This document shows, piece after piece, positions 41,991 through 54,333 of a stretch of DNA of 64,000 nt. Position numbers and translations under genes: made by a program. Every line of letters begins with the position of its first letter. Position 1 is the first letter of the stretch. The notes below the pieces were generated by a model. The model was given only the letters and a program-made list of their open reading frames with translations, was not told the DNA's origin and made no database searches. Source of the stretch: Trichomonas vaginalis G3 (taxonomy: Eukaryota > Parabasalia > Trichomonadida > Trichomonadidae); contig NC_067205.1 of NCBI RefSeq assembly GCF_026262505.1, positions 17,546,001 to 17,610,000 of the forward strand. Direction: 5' to 3'.

Positions 41991-44900
41991 ACGCCAATAT
42001 CCTTGGAACTGAGCTAGAACCAGGGAGAAGTAGCATACTATAGAGCACGATGGTAATCTCGGAAATGCTTATATCGCCCCAAGCACAATATTTAAGAAGT
42101 CTAACTCATATATACAAGAAGTCAGGCTGAATAGATATTGTGCATATGGTTTGCAGAACTCTCATGATATTTAAAATTCATGTTATCCCAAAAAGGTGAC
42201 ACTTTGGGTGTATCGTCCATCCCAGGGATGCAAAAATCACATCACCTTGGATCTATAATCAGACTAAAAACTAATTTTATGGAAAATCTATATCGACAAA
42301 TTTATTACTTATTGGGTATATAGATTTTTTGATTATGGCGATTATGTCTGATATGCTTCCAATAAGCCAAAACAGTGTTTTGGGAGTGGTTAAATACAAA
42401 AAAATCTGGCGATGCTTTACGTGGCAAATGGTCGAATGGTTATTACCCCTTACTATTGGATACCGGGGACGCTAGTTCGAAACTGATGCACTATATTTTT
42501 TTACAAAATGCGTTTATTAGGACAGGGTAAAGAAAGGTTGCCAATATAATATATTTAAATAAATACAACTAATCTAGCATAAAAAAACTATTGAATATTT
42601 GAATTCAATAAAAATTTATATAAAATACATGTAAAGCATAAATTACTATATAAATCAAGCTGTATTTTGTTTTAAACACCGATTGTTTCATATAATATAT
42701 ATTCAACTCAAGTTTCTAATTAAGGATTTCATATAAAATTTAGCATATGATCAGCAACAATTAAAATTAGTATTACAATTAATAAATTTAGTATAAAAAC
42801 ATATAGATTTAGTATAGATTTTATAGCTGTAATAAAAGAACTATTATAAAAGAGTAATTTACTGAAATGCACCTTATATTTATAAACAAAACTTATAACG
42901 TGTTAGTTACATATAGAGTTGAAATTCATAGATAGCATAGAGAAGTTGGGATCTTGGCTTAATGGTCATAATATAACCAAATTAATTCAAAATTTGAAAT
43001 TTTAATATTACTGTAACTATAATATATGGATATGTTTTATGAGATCATAATAAATGACATGTTAATGTAAAATTTAGAATAAAAAATTATATTTTTTTTA
43101 AAAAAACATTGTTCATGAGTGTTAATTGGAGAAGTAGTAAATTAGTTCAGTTTGCAAGTGATGATGGTTAATCTAACTATAATTACAATCAATTTTTAAA
43201 ATCTTTGATTTATTTTGGTGATAATTAAGAGTGCAGTTGTTCTATTTATAAACTATTTACTATAGACGGCACTGGTGATAATAAAAATCAAGCAAAAGCG
43301 CATCTGCTGTTGCTCGACTGCATAAAAATTGTAGTTAAAATTTGAATACTTTACATAACTCATTTGTAAGGTAAATTAATATTATTAATTTATATTAAGA
43401 ACAAATAAATATGAAATGTATTTTTTTCCAAAAAAAATTAAGAAAAATGCCATTTTTATCATTGTTGTTAATGCCCCCTAATTCTTGAATGATTTTCGGG
43501 AAAAATAAATACGAAAAGAGAAATCATAGCTGCCAGACAACCATTATATGAAATTCATTCAGTTTACAAAGTTTAATTTCTTTCCACAATAGTACATAAT
43601 ATAGTAGTATATTCGGAAATATGCATGCTCGATATCTCCAATTCACATCTCATGCATCTTATCGGAGATTAAGTAACTTTATCTTGAAACTAGAAAAGTA
43701 ATTAGCAAGTAGAATATATAAAAATATAATGTTGTTTTATATTGATAAAACCATAAGAATGGCTATTCTAGAATGAAATTTTAGTACCTATATTCAGTGA
43801 AAGGTTTATTTGTAGTTGAACTTTCAAATGAAAACTCAAGGATCCAAGAATTGAATTGCATTAACAAACCAATAATGAAATATGATATATACATATATAT
43901 TTTACCCATAAAAATAGAATTAAATCGATATTTAACTCAAATTGTCAAAATATCAACAAAATAATTTAAAAATAGATATATATATAAGAGAAATATGTGA
44001 TTTTGGTGTTTAAAAAAGAAAAATATTGCCCAAACAAGTGTTCTAGCTAAAAAGGAAAAATGCATTATTTCATATTTCAATATCAATGTTAAATATTAAA
44101 ATAATCTGCCATTATTCAGACAGTTAAAAAATAAATACACTATAAGTTTAAGCTTTAGCTGTAAAATAAACAGTAATATTAAATAAACATTATATTATAT
44201 AGTCGGAGCGATTCTATATATGTACTCTTATGCCAACTAGTTACAACCTAGTAAAATACATGGAAATATTGTAATATCCTAGCATTGCTATCGAGAAATC
44301 AAAAAATATAAGCAAAAGTCATCTTATATTTAAAGATTTTTCAAGAGCTTTGTTTGGAAATTAGTTCATTGGAAGAAGTATATAGATATGAAAACCCAAA
44401 GTATTAAGTTCGATAATATATAGTTTTTTTTTTATTTTAAAATTGAATGCATACAACATTGCTCCTCTGGAGTGAATTAATTAGTTCCAACTTTTTCAAG
44501 ATTCTACAGTGTAATATGCTCCTTGGAATGTCTCTTGCATGAATGTTTTTGTTTACCATCTAAAGAATTAAGATTTGAGATACAATAATCTTTGGAAAAG
44601 TAGAGGATACAACAATAAAGTATGTTCTTTCGATACATGATATCATTTTGTTACAAAAATATTCTTACTTACTCATGATTCAAAAAAAAAGGTTGCAGAC
44701 ATACTAAAATGTTATTTATGTGGCTTGTATTTACTAGCATATGTAATTTGGTGCTAACGTATACCATCAATTTCATTATAACACAGACATATATATTACT
44801 ATTAGAATTTTATTTTAATTCAATGATAAAATCAAACATTCCTTTTTGAAAATCGTTCTATCTTGTTATTATCTTTGAATGCTGCATCAAGAACTAACAA

Positions 44901-45126
44901 TTTACAATTTTTATTCAAATTATAATATAAAATTATAGCATATTGGTTTTCAAAGTATGTTTGCTAAAAGTAATTGCGCTTATCGTTTACCCCCGCATTA
45001 ACACATATAAATTTGTATTAAAAAATGATATCAAATCAAAAATATGGCTTCCTTGCTAAGAAAAGCGTCAAATTTATTATGTTTCTCCTTAGCCGAAAGT
45101 GTATAAATTGGCAGTTAGATTTATAG
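41991..45126. other. Long AT-rich non-coding region
   Basis: About 3.1 kb with no supportable gene; many stop codons in all frames. A tRNA-like A-box/B-box pair lies at 42420-42482 followed by a T run, but it does not fold as a tRNA. Another A-box-like GGCTTAATGG lies at 42957. Confidence 0.5.
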
Positions 45127-45412
45127 TATCCTAACTGTTTTTTGTAAAGTTCGTCATATCTTTAATGGTACTATTTCAGCGTGTACAATGAATACAAAAA
45201 TTCTAAGAGTGCCACATAAAATAGTACTTTAGACTTGAGTTAATGCTACCAAGCAAATGTTAAAAAGATGACTTTAGTGTTTTGATAATCAAAGATTAAA
45301 ATCATTATTGTCTAAATCAATAATCATAACGACAGAAGTTAATGTTTTTTCATAAGTGCTTTAAATCCACTTTTAAAAGTATACCTCAAAAATCAAAATA
45401 TCAAAAAAAAAT
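45127..45412 (+). repeat. Left inverted terminal repeat of the P-like element
   Basis: From about 45163 to 45412 this is the almost perfect reverse complement of 51890-52142 (starting CTTTAATGGTACTATTTCAG and ending near AAATATCAAAAAAAAA). The outer about 35 bp (45127-45162) also match but with several substitutions and an indel. Confidence 0.85.
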
Positions 45413-45953
45413 CTAGTTTTTATGAATCTAAAGCTTTCTATAGTTCACATGCAAAAACCTTTAGTTTTATACTTTTTTATGGTTTTCATGAGACAAAAAG
45501 TTATGATTTAATAATTATTTTTAATTTTCCGCTGTTATCAACATAGATGACAACTTCATACACTTAGTTATCTAATATCTTGACTATTACACTCCTTAAC
45601 CCCCAACATTCAAACAAAAACCTTTACGGATGCCTAATATGAAATTTTCTTTTTTAAAAGACATTTCTATCAATAAATTATTTCTGGTAGTTAGACAAAG
45701 ACCATTTTCTAAGTTGTTCAGAACTGTTTTCGTGCAAATTATCTATGAATGGGCTTAACAAGTTTAATCTGAAAGTTATTTCCAAAACAGAAATGCATAT
45801 ACAATCAAAAGAATATATATTTATGCCAATAATTGATGCTGATGTGGTTTTGCAATTTTACAATTAGGCAAACCCAAATTTTAGCTAAAAGTGACAGGGA
45901 AAAAAACGTTTAGTATTAAAAAAAAAGACCGATGAGAGCTTCGTTCGAAATAT

Positions 45954-46015
45954 AGAGGGAACTGAGAATGCGCAACCATTCTCAGGGAATATTGGATGCT
46001 ATTCCCGTTCCCTCT
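45954..46015. repeat. Perfect three-way-junction inverted repeat
   Basis: An outer stem AGAGGGAA (45954-45961) pairs with TTCCCTCT (46008-46015). Inside it two hairpins stand side by side: CTGAGAATG/CATTCTCAG (45962-45970, 45977-45985) and GGAATA/TATTCC (45986-45991, 46000-46005). Almost no base is left unpaired apart from the loops. Confidence 0.8.
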
Positions 46016-46060
46016 GTATGGAAAATTGAAGTTTTCAAAGGGAGTTAAAATAATATCAAA

Positions 46061-46646
46061 TTTATACTAATTTACTTCAAAATACAAAAGTATTTGACAG
46101 CTAAAATTAGTTACTTTAGCAAGCCTATCAATACCCTTTTACGATTATTGCTACTTTTTCGAAATAAAAGTAAAAACAAATTTATACTAATTTACTTCAA
46201 AATACAAAAGTATTTGACAGCTAAAATTAGTTACTTTAGCAAGCCTATCAATACCCTTTTACGATTATTGCTACTTTTTCGAAATAAAAGTAAAAACAAA
46301 TTTATACTAATTTACTTCAAAATACAAAAGTATTTGACAGCTAAAATTAGTTACTTTAGCAAGCCTATCAATACCCTTTTACGATTATTGCTACTTTTTC
46401 GAAATAAAAGTAAAAACAAATTTATACTAATTTACTTCAAAATACAAAAGTATTTGACAGCTAAAATTAGTTACTTTAGCAAGCCTATCAATACCCTTTT
46501 ACGATTATTGCTACTTTTTCGAAATAAAAGTAAAAACAAATTTATACTAATTTACTTCAAAATACAAAAGTATTTGACAGCTAAAATTAGTTACTTTAGC
46601 AAGCCTATCAATACCTTTTACGATTATTGCTACTTTTTCGAAATAA
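46061..46646 (+). repeat. Five-copy 120-bp tandem repeat
   Basis: Units begin TTTATACTAATTTACTTCAA at 46061, 46181, 46301, 46421 and 46541, virtually identical; the last is slightly short. Because 120 is divisible by three, one frame stays open for 185 codons, but that open frame is a by-product of the repeat. Confidence 0.9.
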
Positions 46647-46750
46647 AATAAATTTATTATCAAAAACCTTTTTTTTTCTTAGTAAAAATAAACAAAATTT
46701 TTTCCCTTATGAACTTTTGATGGAAATATGCAAATTTAAAATAATAAAGA

Positions 46751-46980
46751 AAGCCGCGAGCGAAGCGATCGGCTTAGTTCGAAGATTTTGATTCAAATCT
46801 TTGCTGATCTGTAATTCGCGGAAGCCGCGAGCGAATCGAGCGGCTTAGGTCTAAGATTTTGATTCAAATCTTTGCTTATATTCCTTAAATTCTTTATGAA
46901 ACTCGCAACAGTTCCATAAAAAATTTTAAATTCTAAACTGTCGAAATTACCGATCGGTAATCACACCCTTCACGGGTGTG
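46751..46980. repeat. GC-rich direct repeats and hairpin
   Basis: AAGCCGCGAGCGAA starts at 46751 and again at 46822 (71 bp apart); each copy contains a GCCG...CGGC fold and ends GATTTTGATTCAAATCTTTG. At about 46950-46980 an ACCGATCGGT palindrome precedes the hairpin CACACCC-TTCA-CGGGTGTG. Confidence 0.65.
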
Positions 46981-47337
46981 TCAGTTTTTACAGGCATGTC
47001 ACTTTTAGCTAAAATTACCCCTACTCTGAATTTCATAACTATTGGATATGATTTCATCATTCATATTGCATATTTCCATTTTGAAATTTTCGGAATCTTC
47101 AATTTTGGATGGATGTTTATAAAGTAGCTGTTGTAAATGGAATTTAAATTAGTAGTGACAACATTTGGTCATAACAAAATTGTATCTTGTCGATTACAAA
47201 AAATTAATTTCAAAATAATTTCTACAAGTGAAGCAAAAAGATATTAAATATCATTACCAATTCTATTCTAGTATGAAATTATAGAAAATATTAAGTTTAT
47301 TTTATTCAGATTGGTCTGACATTCTCTCAAAAAGTTA

Positions 47338-49731
47338 ATGAATGTTGGATTCTATATTCCTCTCTCAGACATCAACGAACTTAAAAAGAAGATTGAAGAA
47401 CTTGAAATTGAAATAAAAGGAGACCGAGAAACGTTTTTAGTTAAATTTAATCAAGATATTCGAAAACAAATTTACAAAAGATCATTTGAAACTGATGTTC
47501 AGGTATTCCCGTATACAGGAACCGGAAAAATGCATATGTATAAAGCCTACCTAGAAGACTTAGACGCAATAAAGGCTGAAATGCGCAGAAGTCTGTTGAA
47601 TAAGAATATTGGAAGAAAAACAAAGGAAATAGAAGAAGACAACGATGATCACCAAGACAGAACTTACTGGAATACAGAATTTCCGGAACATGTTCCTGAA
47701 TTTACAAGAAATATTATACATACTATTATGGAAAACATTTGTAGAAAAGATAAAAGAGGTTATAGATATGGAGGTGAAAGTGAATTGGTAGATTTGGCAT
47801 TCTTAATACATAGCAAATCACCAGCAGCATATGATGTTCTCTTGGAATTTTGTTTACCTTTTCCTACGCCTGTAACATTGTACAATAGGTTTCATGAAGA
47901 CATAATGAATATGAAACAGTTTGTTAAACATGCTGAGCTCATTCCGCGAATGTTAGAAAGCATGAACTATCACGTAGAAAATACACCTGAATATGAATGG
48001 GCAATAGCAATAGATGCAGTTGCACTCTCTACCTGGTCCTCTAAAGACCAAAAAGGTCCTGTTGATGAAAATGGAGAAGAAATCAAATACTTATTCATAT
48101 TTCTTGGTATGCCCTAAATTTTGATGCGCCAAATGTTATATTACATGTTATAGAACATGCCAATGGGTTTGCAAGTGGAATTATCCACGAAATTGATGCA
48201 GCAATCGAAGAAATACGAAAGCACTTAAGAGTTAGAGTCATCATTACTGATGGAGATCCCGGATATGATAAGCATCAAGATGAATTTATTAATGAAATTT
48301 TGCAAGGTAATGATCCCGAAGAAATATTTAAAAGAGCTACTGCTATCTTAAAGAAAGGAGATCAAGTTGTATGGATTAATGATCTCATACATATGTCAAA
48401 ACTTGAACGTACCAGATTACTCGATGCAACACTTAAGCTTTTAGTTCATCCATCTGATCTGAATACAATTGTTGATGTTAACAAGATCAGAGATGCAATC
48501 GAATTAGGTGATGCTCTTAATGATACTTCACCTCTGGGAAGGATAAAAGATAAATATCCGATCACAATATTTTCAATTAGAGCTGTAAAGGCGCTTCTAG
48601 AAAAAAACTATTATAATGAAGCATTATTCATAGCTCCACTTGCATTCTGGTATGAAAGCATACGAAATGAGGCATTTAATGCTGACACAAGATGTCAAAT
48701 GATGTGGTTTGCATATCTGCTCTTGGTACATCATTGCATTCAAATGAGAGACCGTCACATTAAGACAAATCTTGGTGTTGTCAAAATAGACGGAAACATT
48801 TATCCGGTCTATTATATGGGAACTTGGGAAGTTGTAAAGCATCTTACAGCAACAATCATTTGTTTCCAATATTTTTTCAGTATTAATTCAACATTTTTCA
48901 ATTTTTCTCATTTGACAACCATGACGGAAGAACATTTGAATGGTTTACTTCGCGTCATGGCTCATTTTAAGTATGATTTGTCAACAACCGAAACATCTAT
49001 TGCAGAATGTAATTTAACACTCAAAATTCATAAAAAATACGATATTGACTGGAAAACCCATTCACGTGACTATCAAGCTGGTATTACATTTGAAGACATT
49101 TACACAATGCGTCAAGATTCACGTCAATATGAAATGTGCAAAGAATATGCATATGCCTTGTTATCCAAATGTGGATTTAGATATAATAGTAATTCCAGCG
49201 TTGATGTATTGCTTAGTTGGGTGAATGAAATTAATCAATTTCACTCAAAAATTTTAATGTCAACACATATATCAAATCCAATTTCAGGTTATAGTATTTT
49301 TTCACGTTTATCTGTCAAAAAAGATGTTTTTGACAACCCAACCAAAAAAAATCACGCAAGAAAGGATTAAACGATTTAGATCCTCATAATGACAAATCTG
49401 ATCCTCTTGAAAATGATCCATTATATGAAGAAAGCCATATTGCTCAATTATTCCCAGAAAATGTCATTTTACCATCAAATTTTGCCAAGAAGGCAAACAA
49501 ATTCAGCGATTTTGAAACATACATTCATAATACATTAAGTAGATTTCATAACGGGATCACATATGAGAATCTAGAGTTTGCTATTCTAAATGCGAAACGT
49601 CATCCAAAACACATTGTTGATCTCATAAATAAAGGCAATTTTTCACAAATCTTAAGGAGTACACTTCGCACAATGACAATTGAAAACAAAGTGAATTATA
49701 GTCATGTAACCACACTCTACTTCGCTGCATA
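47338..49731 (+). pseudogene. P-element/THAP9-like transposase pseudogene
   Basis: About 795 codons. An N-terminal coiled coil (DINELKKKIEELEIEI), then LAFLIHSKSPAAYDVL and LPFPTPVTLYNRF, which resemble the conserved stretch before the catalytic core of P-element transposases. RNase H-like parts follow: AIDAVAL (first Asp), VIITDGDPGYD (second Asp) and NDLIHMSKLERTRLL, like the DxPHLLKLIRN helix of P elements. Two frameshifts are evident: one near 48110, after which coding continues from the following frame, and one in the A-run near 49345. No THAP zinc finger is seen at the N-terminus. Family call is by motif order and moderately sure. Confidence 0.6.
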
Positions 49732-51889
49732 GCTCTCAAAATAGAGCTCCTTTATTATAACTATCATAAATTTCAAATCTCAGATTGAAATATTCGTTAA
49801 ATGATAGTTCTTTTGTATATTTGTATACTATTTTGTTTGTATTAAACTTGTTTGTTATTTTTAGTCACAAATTATATTTTTTAAATTTAATTAAAGTAAA
49901 AATTCCTTTAATGGTAATGTTCGAACATTGATTACAAGATAATTAAAATATATGACCTCATTATAAATGAATTTTAACTCTAGATAATTGAGAAAGCTAC
50001 AAATTGTTTCTAAATCTTGAAATTATTCGATGTCAATCTAATTTTTCTTGTTATAGCCTACTTCTATGGTGTACAGGTTGTCATAATTACTATTTTAAAG
50101 TGTAAAACATGCTTATATCAATCAGGACGTTAAAATGGAAAAGTACATACCAAGCAAATGTTTGGATTTATATGCGACAGCCTTTTTAATGGATGTGACA
50201 AAGCGTTTCAATATAGATTTTGATTAAAGCATAACTGCAAATTATAATTTGACTTTATATGTACCAATAATAATGGCAATTATGAGTTTTTTTATATAAA
50301 TTATATCACACCGCTTCTAGTAATTTTTAGCTTAAGCATATCATCGGCTAATTTTCAAAAAAAAAGAATTTCAAATTTTAATCCAAATTCTTTTTTAAAA
50401 TTCACAATCAAATTACAGCTTATCTTTAATAGTCTTATTCATATGCTTTTTTTTCGGCTCCATAAAAGTCATAAATTTTTCCATCATAAATTTGTTAGAA
50501 ATTGGGTTACCATTGCCAAACATTTGGATAGAAAAAGCCCAATAAATTATACCCAAAGCATCCAAACATGAAGATATCATATAAGAAATATAGTTTAATT
50601 CAGTAATTCCCTAAAATCTAAAATGTTTAAGAACGTTTGTTCAATATCTTACAATCTAATTCACAGATTTAGCATATGTACTACGTATCAAATATACAAT
50701 GTGATCTCTCAATAAGCTTAGAAGGTTAATTATTAAAATTAAATAAAATTCTACAATTAGCGAAAAATAATACGGCAGATAATATGCTTATAGGTAAAGA
50801 AATTCAAAGAGCATTCCTTAAATTTTTTCGAAATTTATCAAAACTCGAAGGTAAATCATCGAGTGATATGCGAAAAAAACTTTTTTATTCTATTAATGAT
50901 AATAAATATATTAGCCATATTAAAACTTTTCATTTTTTAAAACTCATAGAAATACGTTTGATATTCTTCATTAAGAACATATAAAAACGAGTATAATTAT
51001 CATAATCTGTTAATTTACAATATAAATGCTTTTCTGCTTGTAGTAAATATCAAATAAGAAAATAATAACATTATAAATTTTTCAAATAAGAATATATTAT
51101 CTAGCATCTAATCATGAAGATATTTAGAATTTGGATATCTAAATTCTGCTTAGATTACTTTCAAAATATAAGTCAATAATCTTTGATTTTATTAAACGCT
51201 AATATTGGATAGTATATTTTCACAATTTAATTGTAGTTAGATAAATGATAATTCATGTAACTCATTGATTTCGATCAAAAGTTATATTCACCTTGTTAAA
51301 AAAAATAAAAAAACCGGGTGCTTACTGATTTGAACATATTACCTTTGAACCCCACGACATAACCAGTAGGCTAAACGTACAGTGATTTTTTTTATAAATT
51401 CTAGTATAAAATACTTCCCGCAGGGCATTTGTTTAATTATTTCACATTCTGATGACATAATTTTTAATATCATAGATAATGAAAGCGAAAAATATATAAA
51501 AATCGACAAACATGTTATAATGAATTGAGAGCTTTACGTGTCAAAAAACACATTTCATACTGATTTCTATAAAAAGTATCTTTATTATAGAAGTGTAAGC
51601 TATATCTGTTTGTTTTTTATTATAACAAATTCAAAATTCTCTTATAAGGATTAGATGAAATCTGTATTACTAAATCATTAGCTAAATGAAGGTTCAAATA
51701 GAAAGTAAATATCAATTTATATGATACTGAAACCAAATAGTTCTTTTAATAAAAGATAACACGCTGAAAATTATTGAGTATTTGCAAATCTCAAAAATCT
51801 ATTGGTGAATTTGGCTCAACTTTTAAAATTATAACATCCATATCAAATCATAAAAGCAGACAAAAATTAAAGCCAAACCTATCGGCCAA
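49732..51889. other. Non-coding 3' part of the P-like element
   Basis: About 2.1 kb without a supportable gene. On the minus strand at 51318-51378 there is a tRNA-like TAGCCTACTGG A-box and GTTCAAATC B-box, followed by a T run; its arms do not pair properly. Confidence 0.45.
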
Positions 51890-52172
51890 TTTTTTTTTTG
51901 ATATTTTGATTTTTGAGGTATACTTTTAAAAGTGGATTTAAAGCACTTATGAAAAAACATTAACTTCTGTCGTTATGATTATTGATTTAGACAATAATGA
52001 TTTTAATCTTTGATTATCAAAACACTAAAGTCATCTTTTTAACATTTGCTTGGTAGCATTAACTCAAGTCTAAAGTACTATTTTATGTGGCACTCTTAGA
52101 ATTTTTGTATTCATTGTACACGCTGAAATAGTACCATTAAAGTTATGGCGGACTTTCAAAAAATAGTTTGGT
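51890..52172 (-). repeat. Right inverted terminal repeat of the P-like element
   Basis: Reverse complement of 45127-45412, nearly perfect across 51890-52142 and diverged in the outer 30 bp. Ends about 20 bp before the stop codon of the Myb gene on the minus strand, so the element lies in that gene's 3' flank and may supply its mRNA end. Confidence 0.85.
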
Positions 52173-52193
52173 CACCTTTGTTTACAAACAAAT

Positions 52194-52760
52194 TTACATT
52201 AAGACTTCTTCAAAACTATCAAATATTTCAAATGTTTCCTCTCCTTGTTGTAATATAGATTCAGCAATTTGATCAAAAATGACATTGACGTCCTCTAGTT
52301 TAGGGGCTTCGAAATCTGATGAAGAATCTTCTTGCTGATTTAGAGCATTAAGTATACTTCTTGGCTGTCTACGCTCTATCTTTGATGTCTTATGAGGGAT
52401 TCCGTGAAAACGGCCAAGTGCACCATTCCACCTGTTTTTGATGTTACTTCCACTGCGACCTGGAAGATATTCAGCAATCTTTGCCCAGTGGGATCCAAAC
52501 TGTTTATATTTTTCAACAATTATTCTATCTTCTTCACTGGTCCATGGCTTTGAAACAACTTGTTGAAATAGATATTGGTTATATCTATCGCGACATTGCG
52601 TAGCTGTTCTCCCAGGTAGATGCTTTGCAATATCGCGCCATGTTTTATTTGTTATGTCTTTGGCAAGCTTCTTTAGAAGTTCATCTTCTTCTGGTGTGAA
52701 ACGCCTACGATGGACAACTCCTCCCTTTTGGTTTTCAGAGCACATTGCTTTTGTCTCCAT
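52194..52760 (-). CDS. R2R3-type Myb DNA-binding protein
   Basis: 188 residues, intact. Two Myb repeats: first with F21, W41, Y60 in the tryptophan positions (FTPEEDELLKKLAK, then WRDIAKHLPGRTATQCRDRY), second with W73, W92, W111 (WTSEEDRIIVEKYKQFGSHW, then IAEYLPGRSGSNIKNRW). A short acidic C-terminal tail follows. Short two-repeat Myb proteins are hugely expanded in trichomonads and bind MRE/Inr-type promoter elements. ATG at 52760 is preceded by TTTCATAAA, an initiator-like TCA sequence. Its target genes are unknown. Confidence 0.9.
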   Translation of the reverse strand: METKAMCSENQKGGVVHRRRFTPEEDELLKKLAKDITNKTWRDIAKHLPGRTATQCRDRYNQYLFQQVVSKPWTSEEDRIIVEKYKQFGSHWAKIAEYLPGRSGSNIKNRWNGALGRFHGIPHKTSKIERRQPRSILNALNQQEDSSSDFEAPKLEDVNVIFDQIAESILQQGEETFEIFDSFEEVLM

Positions 52761-53583
52761 TTTATGAAATAATTTTAATTTGACACTTGAATTAAATTGA
52801 ATTGAAATCTGGTTTCAGAAAAAAATCAAACGTTTCAGAGGACTTATTGAAAGTCCGTCCAATAAAATAATAAAATGCATTCTCCTCACACTATGCAATC
52901 AGATTCCTAAACCATTATATTTCAAAAATCGATAATTTAATTGAAAAACTTCAATAATGTTCACAATTTTTTGAAAATATTTTGACAAAATTTTATAACC
53001 GGAAAATACGCAGATGGAGGTCATTGATATATAGAATGAAATAAATATAGCACCTATTTTCTACTAAAGATGATTCATCAAATGATAGGCCCGAAAATTC
53101 AGCTTCCATTAGAATTTAACATATAATTTATTTATTTTCATTCAAATCATATATAATTATACGTTATCAATCATTTTTAAGTTGTCAACCAATAAGATAT
53201 GATCTTGCTTCCTCAATCAAGATATATTAACGTTTCTTTTATACAGATTTATGCAATTTCAAAAATACTTAGCATATTCAAAAATGGAATGCAAGGTTAT
53301 TAATAAATCAAACAATAAACTTAAAATCAAATGTTATTGAGCATCATTTTTTCAATAAATATTATTCAATTTTATTTTATACACAGAAAACCATCAAAAA
53401 TATTGATACTATATTAAAATATTACCTTTACGAATATCTCACATCTACTATCGCTACCATTTTTCATAATATATAAACAAAAGATAAAACTTATCATTGG
53501 GGATAATGAATAATGTAAATAAATGAATCTTTAACACTTTTTATTAGTACATTTTGTTCAATAATAGCATTATTTGCTTTGAT
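52761..53583. other. AT-rich intergenic region
   Basis: Lies between the metacaspase 3' end and the Myb promoter, both on the minus strand. No gene or repeat recognised. Confidence 0.4.
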
Positions 53584-54333
53584 TTATGGCTGCATGATTG
53601 GAATATCAAGGAGTTCAGCAGACGTTGTAGCAATAGCACATGTCTGGCCATACTTTTGAAGAGCAGTCTTTATTCCTCTCTTCAAGTCACGTGGCTTTAG
53701 GTTTGCATCTTGTTTAATAAGTTTTTCGAAGTTGTAGGAGAACATACCTTGCTCAACTCTTTCAACAACTGTTTGTTTAGCTGTTTGCTTATCAGCTGCA
53801 GCTGAAATGGACATGATTTTTGCTGGCAATTCACGGCCATTACAGTTACCAGACTGAATATCCCAGATTGTACCAGAGTGACAGGCATCTGTGATAAGTG
53901 TTAAGACTGATTCTGGGTTCTTATGCTTGATCAAGTGATCAATTAAAACATCATCAACAACAACTCCATTGACAAAGAATAAAGCCTCATCAAAGCCATC
54001 ATCCTCATCACCATCAAGATCTTTGACGTTTGTTCCGTGTCCAACATAGAAGAGAGCTAAGTGCTTTGTTGTATTTTTGAAGAAGTAATCTAAGTAATGA
54101 AGGAATTGTTCCTTTTTAGCGTTACGAAGATAGTAGCATTCAAAGCCATGGGAGGCAAAGAGCTTTGACATAAGATAACCATCGTTATCAGGGCCAAGGC
54201 CGAGGTCATATTTAGTGCCATTATAGTCATTAACAACAAAAAGACCTACCTTAACCATTGTTTCTGGTAATTGAACCTTAGTGACATCCTTGATATGCGG
54301 AGAAACACTTGGATCGATGAGCTTGTTTGCCAT
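53584..54333 (-). CDS. Metacaspase (caspase-fold cysteine peptidase, no prodomain)
   Basis: 249 residues, intact. The catalytic dyad is visible: H99 in ALFYVGHGT and C151 in ITDACHSGT, each at the end of a hydrophobic strand as in clan CD peptidases. It starts almost directly with the caspase-fold p20 part (KVGLFVVNDYNGT) and has no N-terminal prodomain or long p10 linker, like short protist type I metacaspases. Metacaspases cleave after Arg/Lys and are usually calcium-dependent; the acidic DLDGDEDDGFDEA loop after H99 may be involved. TCATTTTATCGAA just before the ATG fits the trichomonad initiator. Confidence 0.85.
   Translation of the reverse strand: MANKLIDPSVSPHIKDVTKVQLPETMVKVGLFVVNDYNGTKYDLGLGPDNDGYLMSKLFASHGFECYYLRNAKKEQFLHYLDYFFKNTTKHLALFYVGHGTNVKDLDGDEDDGFDEALFFVNGVVVDDVLIDHLIKHKNPESVLTLITDACHSGTIWDIQSGNCNGRELPAKIMSISAAADKQTAKQTVVERVEQGMFSYNFEKLIKQDANLKPRDLKRGIKTALQKYGQTCAIATTSAELLDIPIMQP

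Larger units (their letters stand above)
45877..47016. mobile_element. Possible nested non-autonomous element with 20-bp inverted ends
   Basis: AATTTTAGCTAAAAGTGACA at 45877-45896 is exactly inverted at 46997-47016. Between them lie a three-way-junction palindrome, five 120-bp tandem repeats whose units contain the related GACAGCTAAAATTAG, two 71-bp-spaced GC repeats, and a CACACCC/GGGTGTG hairpin. No gene. This looks like a MITE-like insertion or a structured subterminal region of the host transposon. Confidence 0.45.
45127..52172 (+). mobile_element. P-element-like DNA transposon with long inverted ends
   Basis: About 7 kb bounded by near-identical inverted repeats of about 280 bp. Inside are a nested repeat block, a decayed transposase (47338-49731) and about 2.1 kb of non-coding DNA. 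The right edge stops about 20 bp from the Myb gene stop codon. No target-site duplication could be fixed because the outermost 35 bp of the ends have diverged. The inverted ends are far longer than those of classical P elements. Confidence 0.7.

Noticed and set aside
40081-42230. A single transposon bounded by CCCTGCGATCCC-like and TCCCAGGGATGC-like words
   Set aside because: The inverted similarity is only about 10 bp with mismatches and no transposase lies between.
46061-46646. CRISPR array
   Set aside because: Direct tandem repeat with no spacers between units.
46094-46651. 185-codon open frame made of repeated segments
   Set aside because: It is a by-product of a 120-bp tandem repeat whose unit length is divisible by three; composition is not protein-like and no start context is present.
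50784-50984. 66-codon open frame in the 3' part of the P-like element
   Set aside because: Short, AT-driven composition, no motif and no supporting neighbour.
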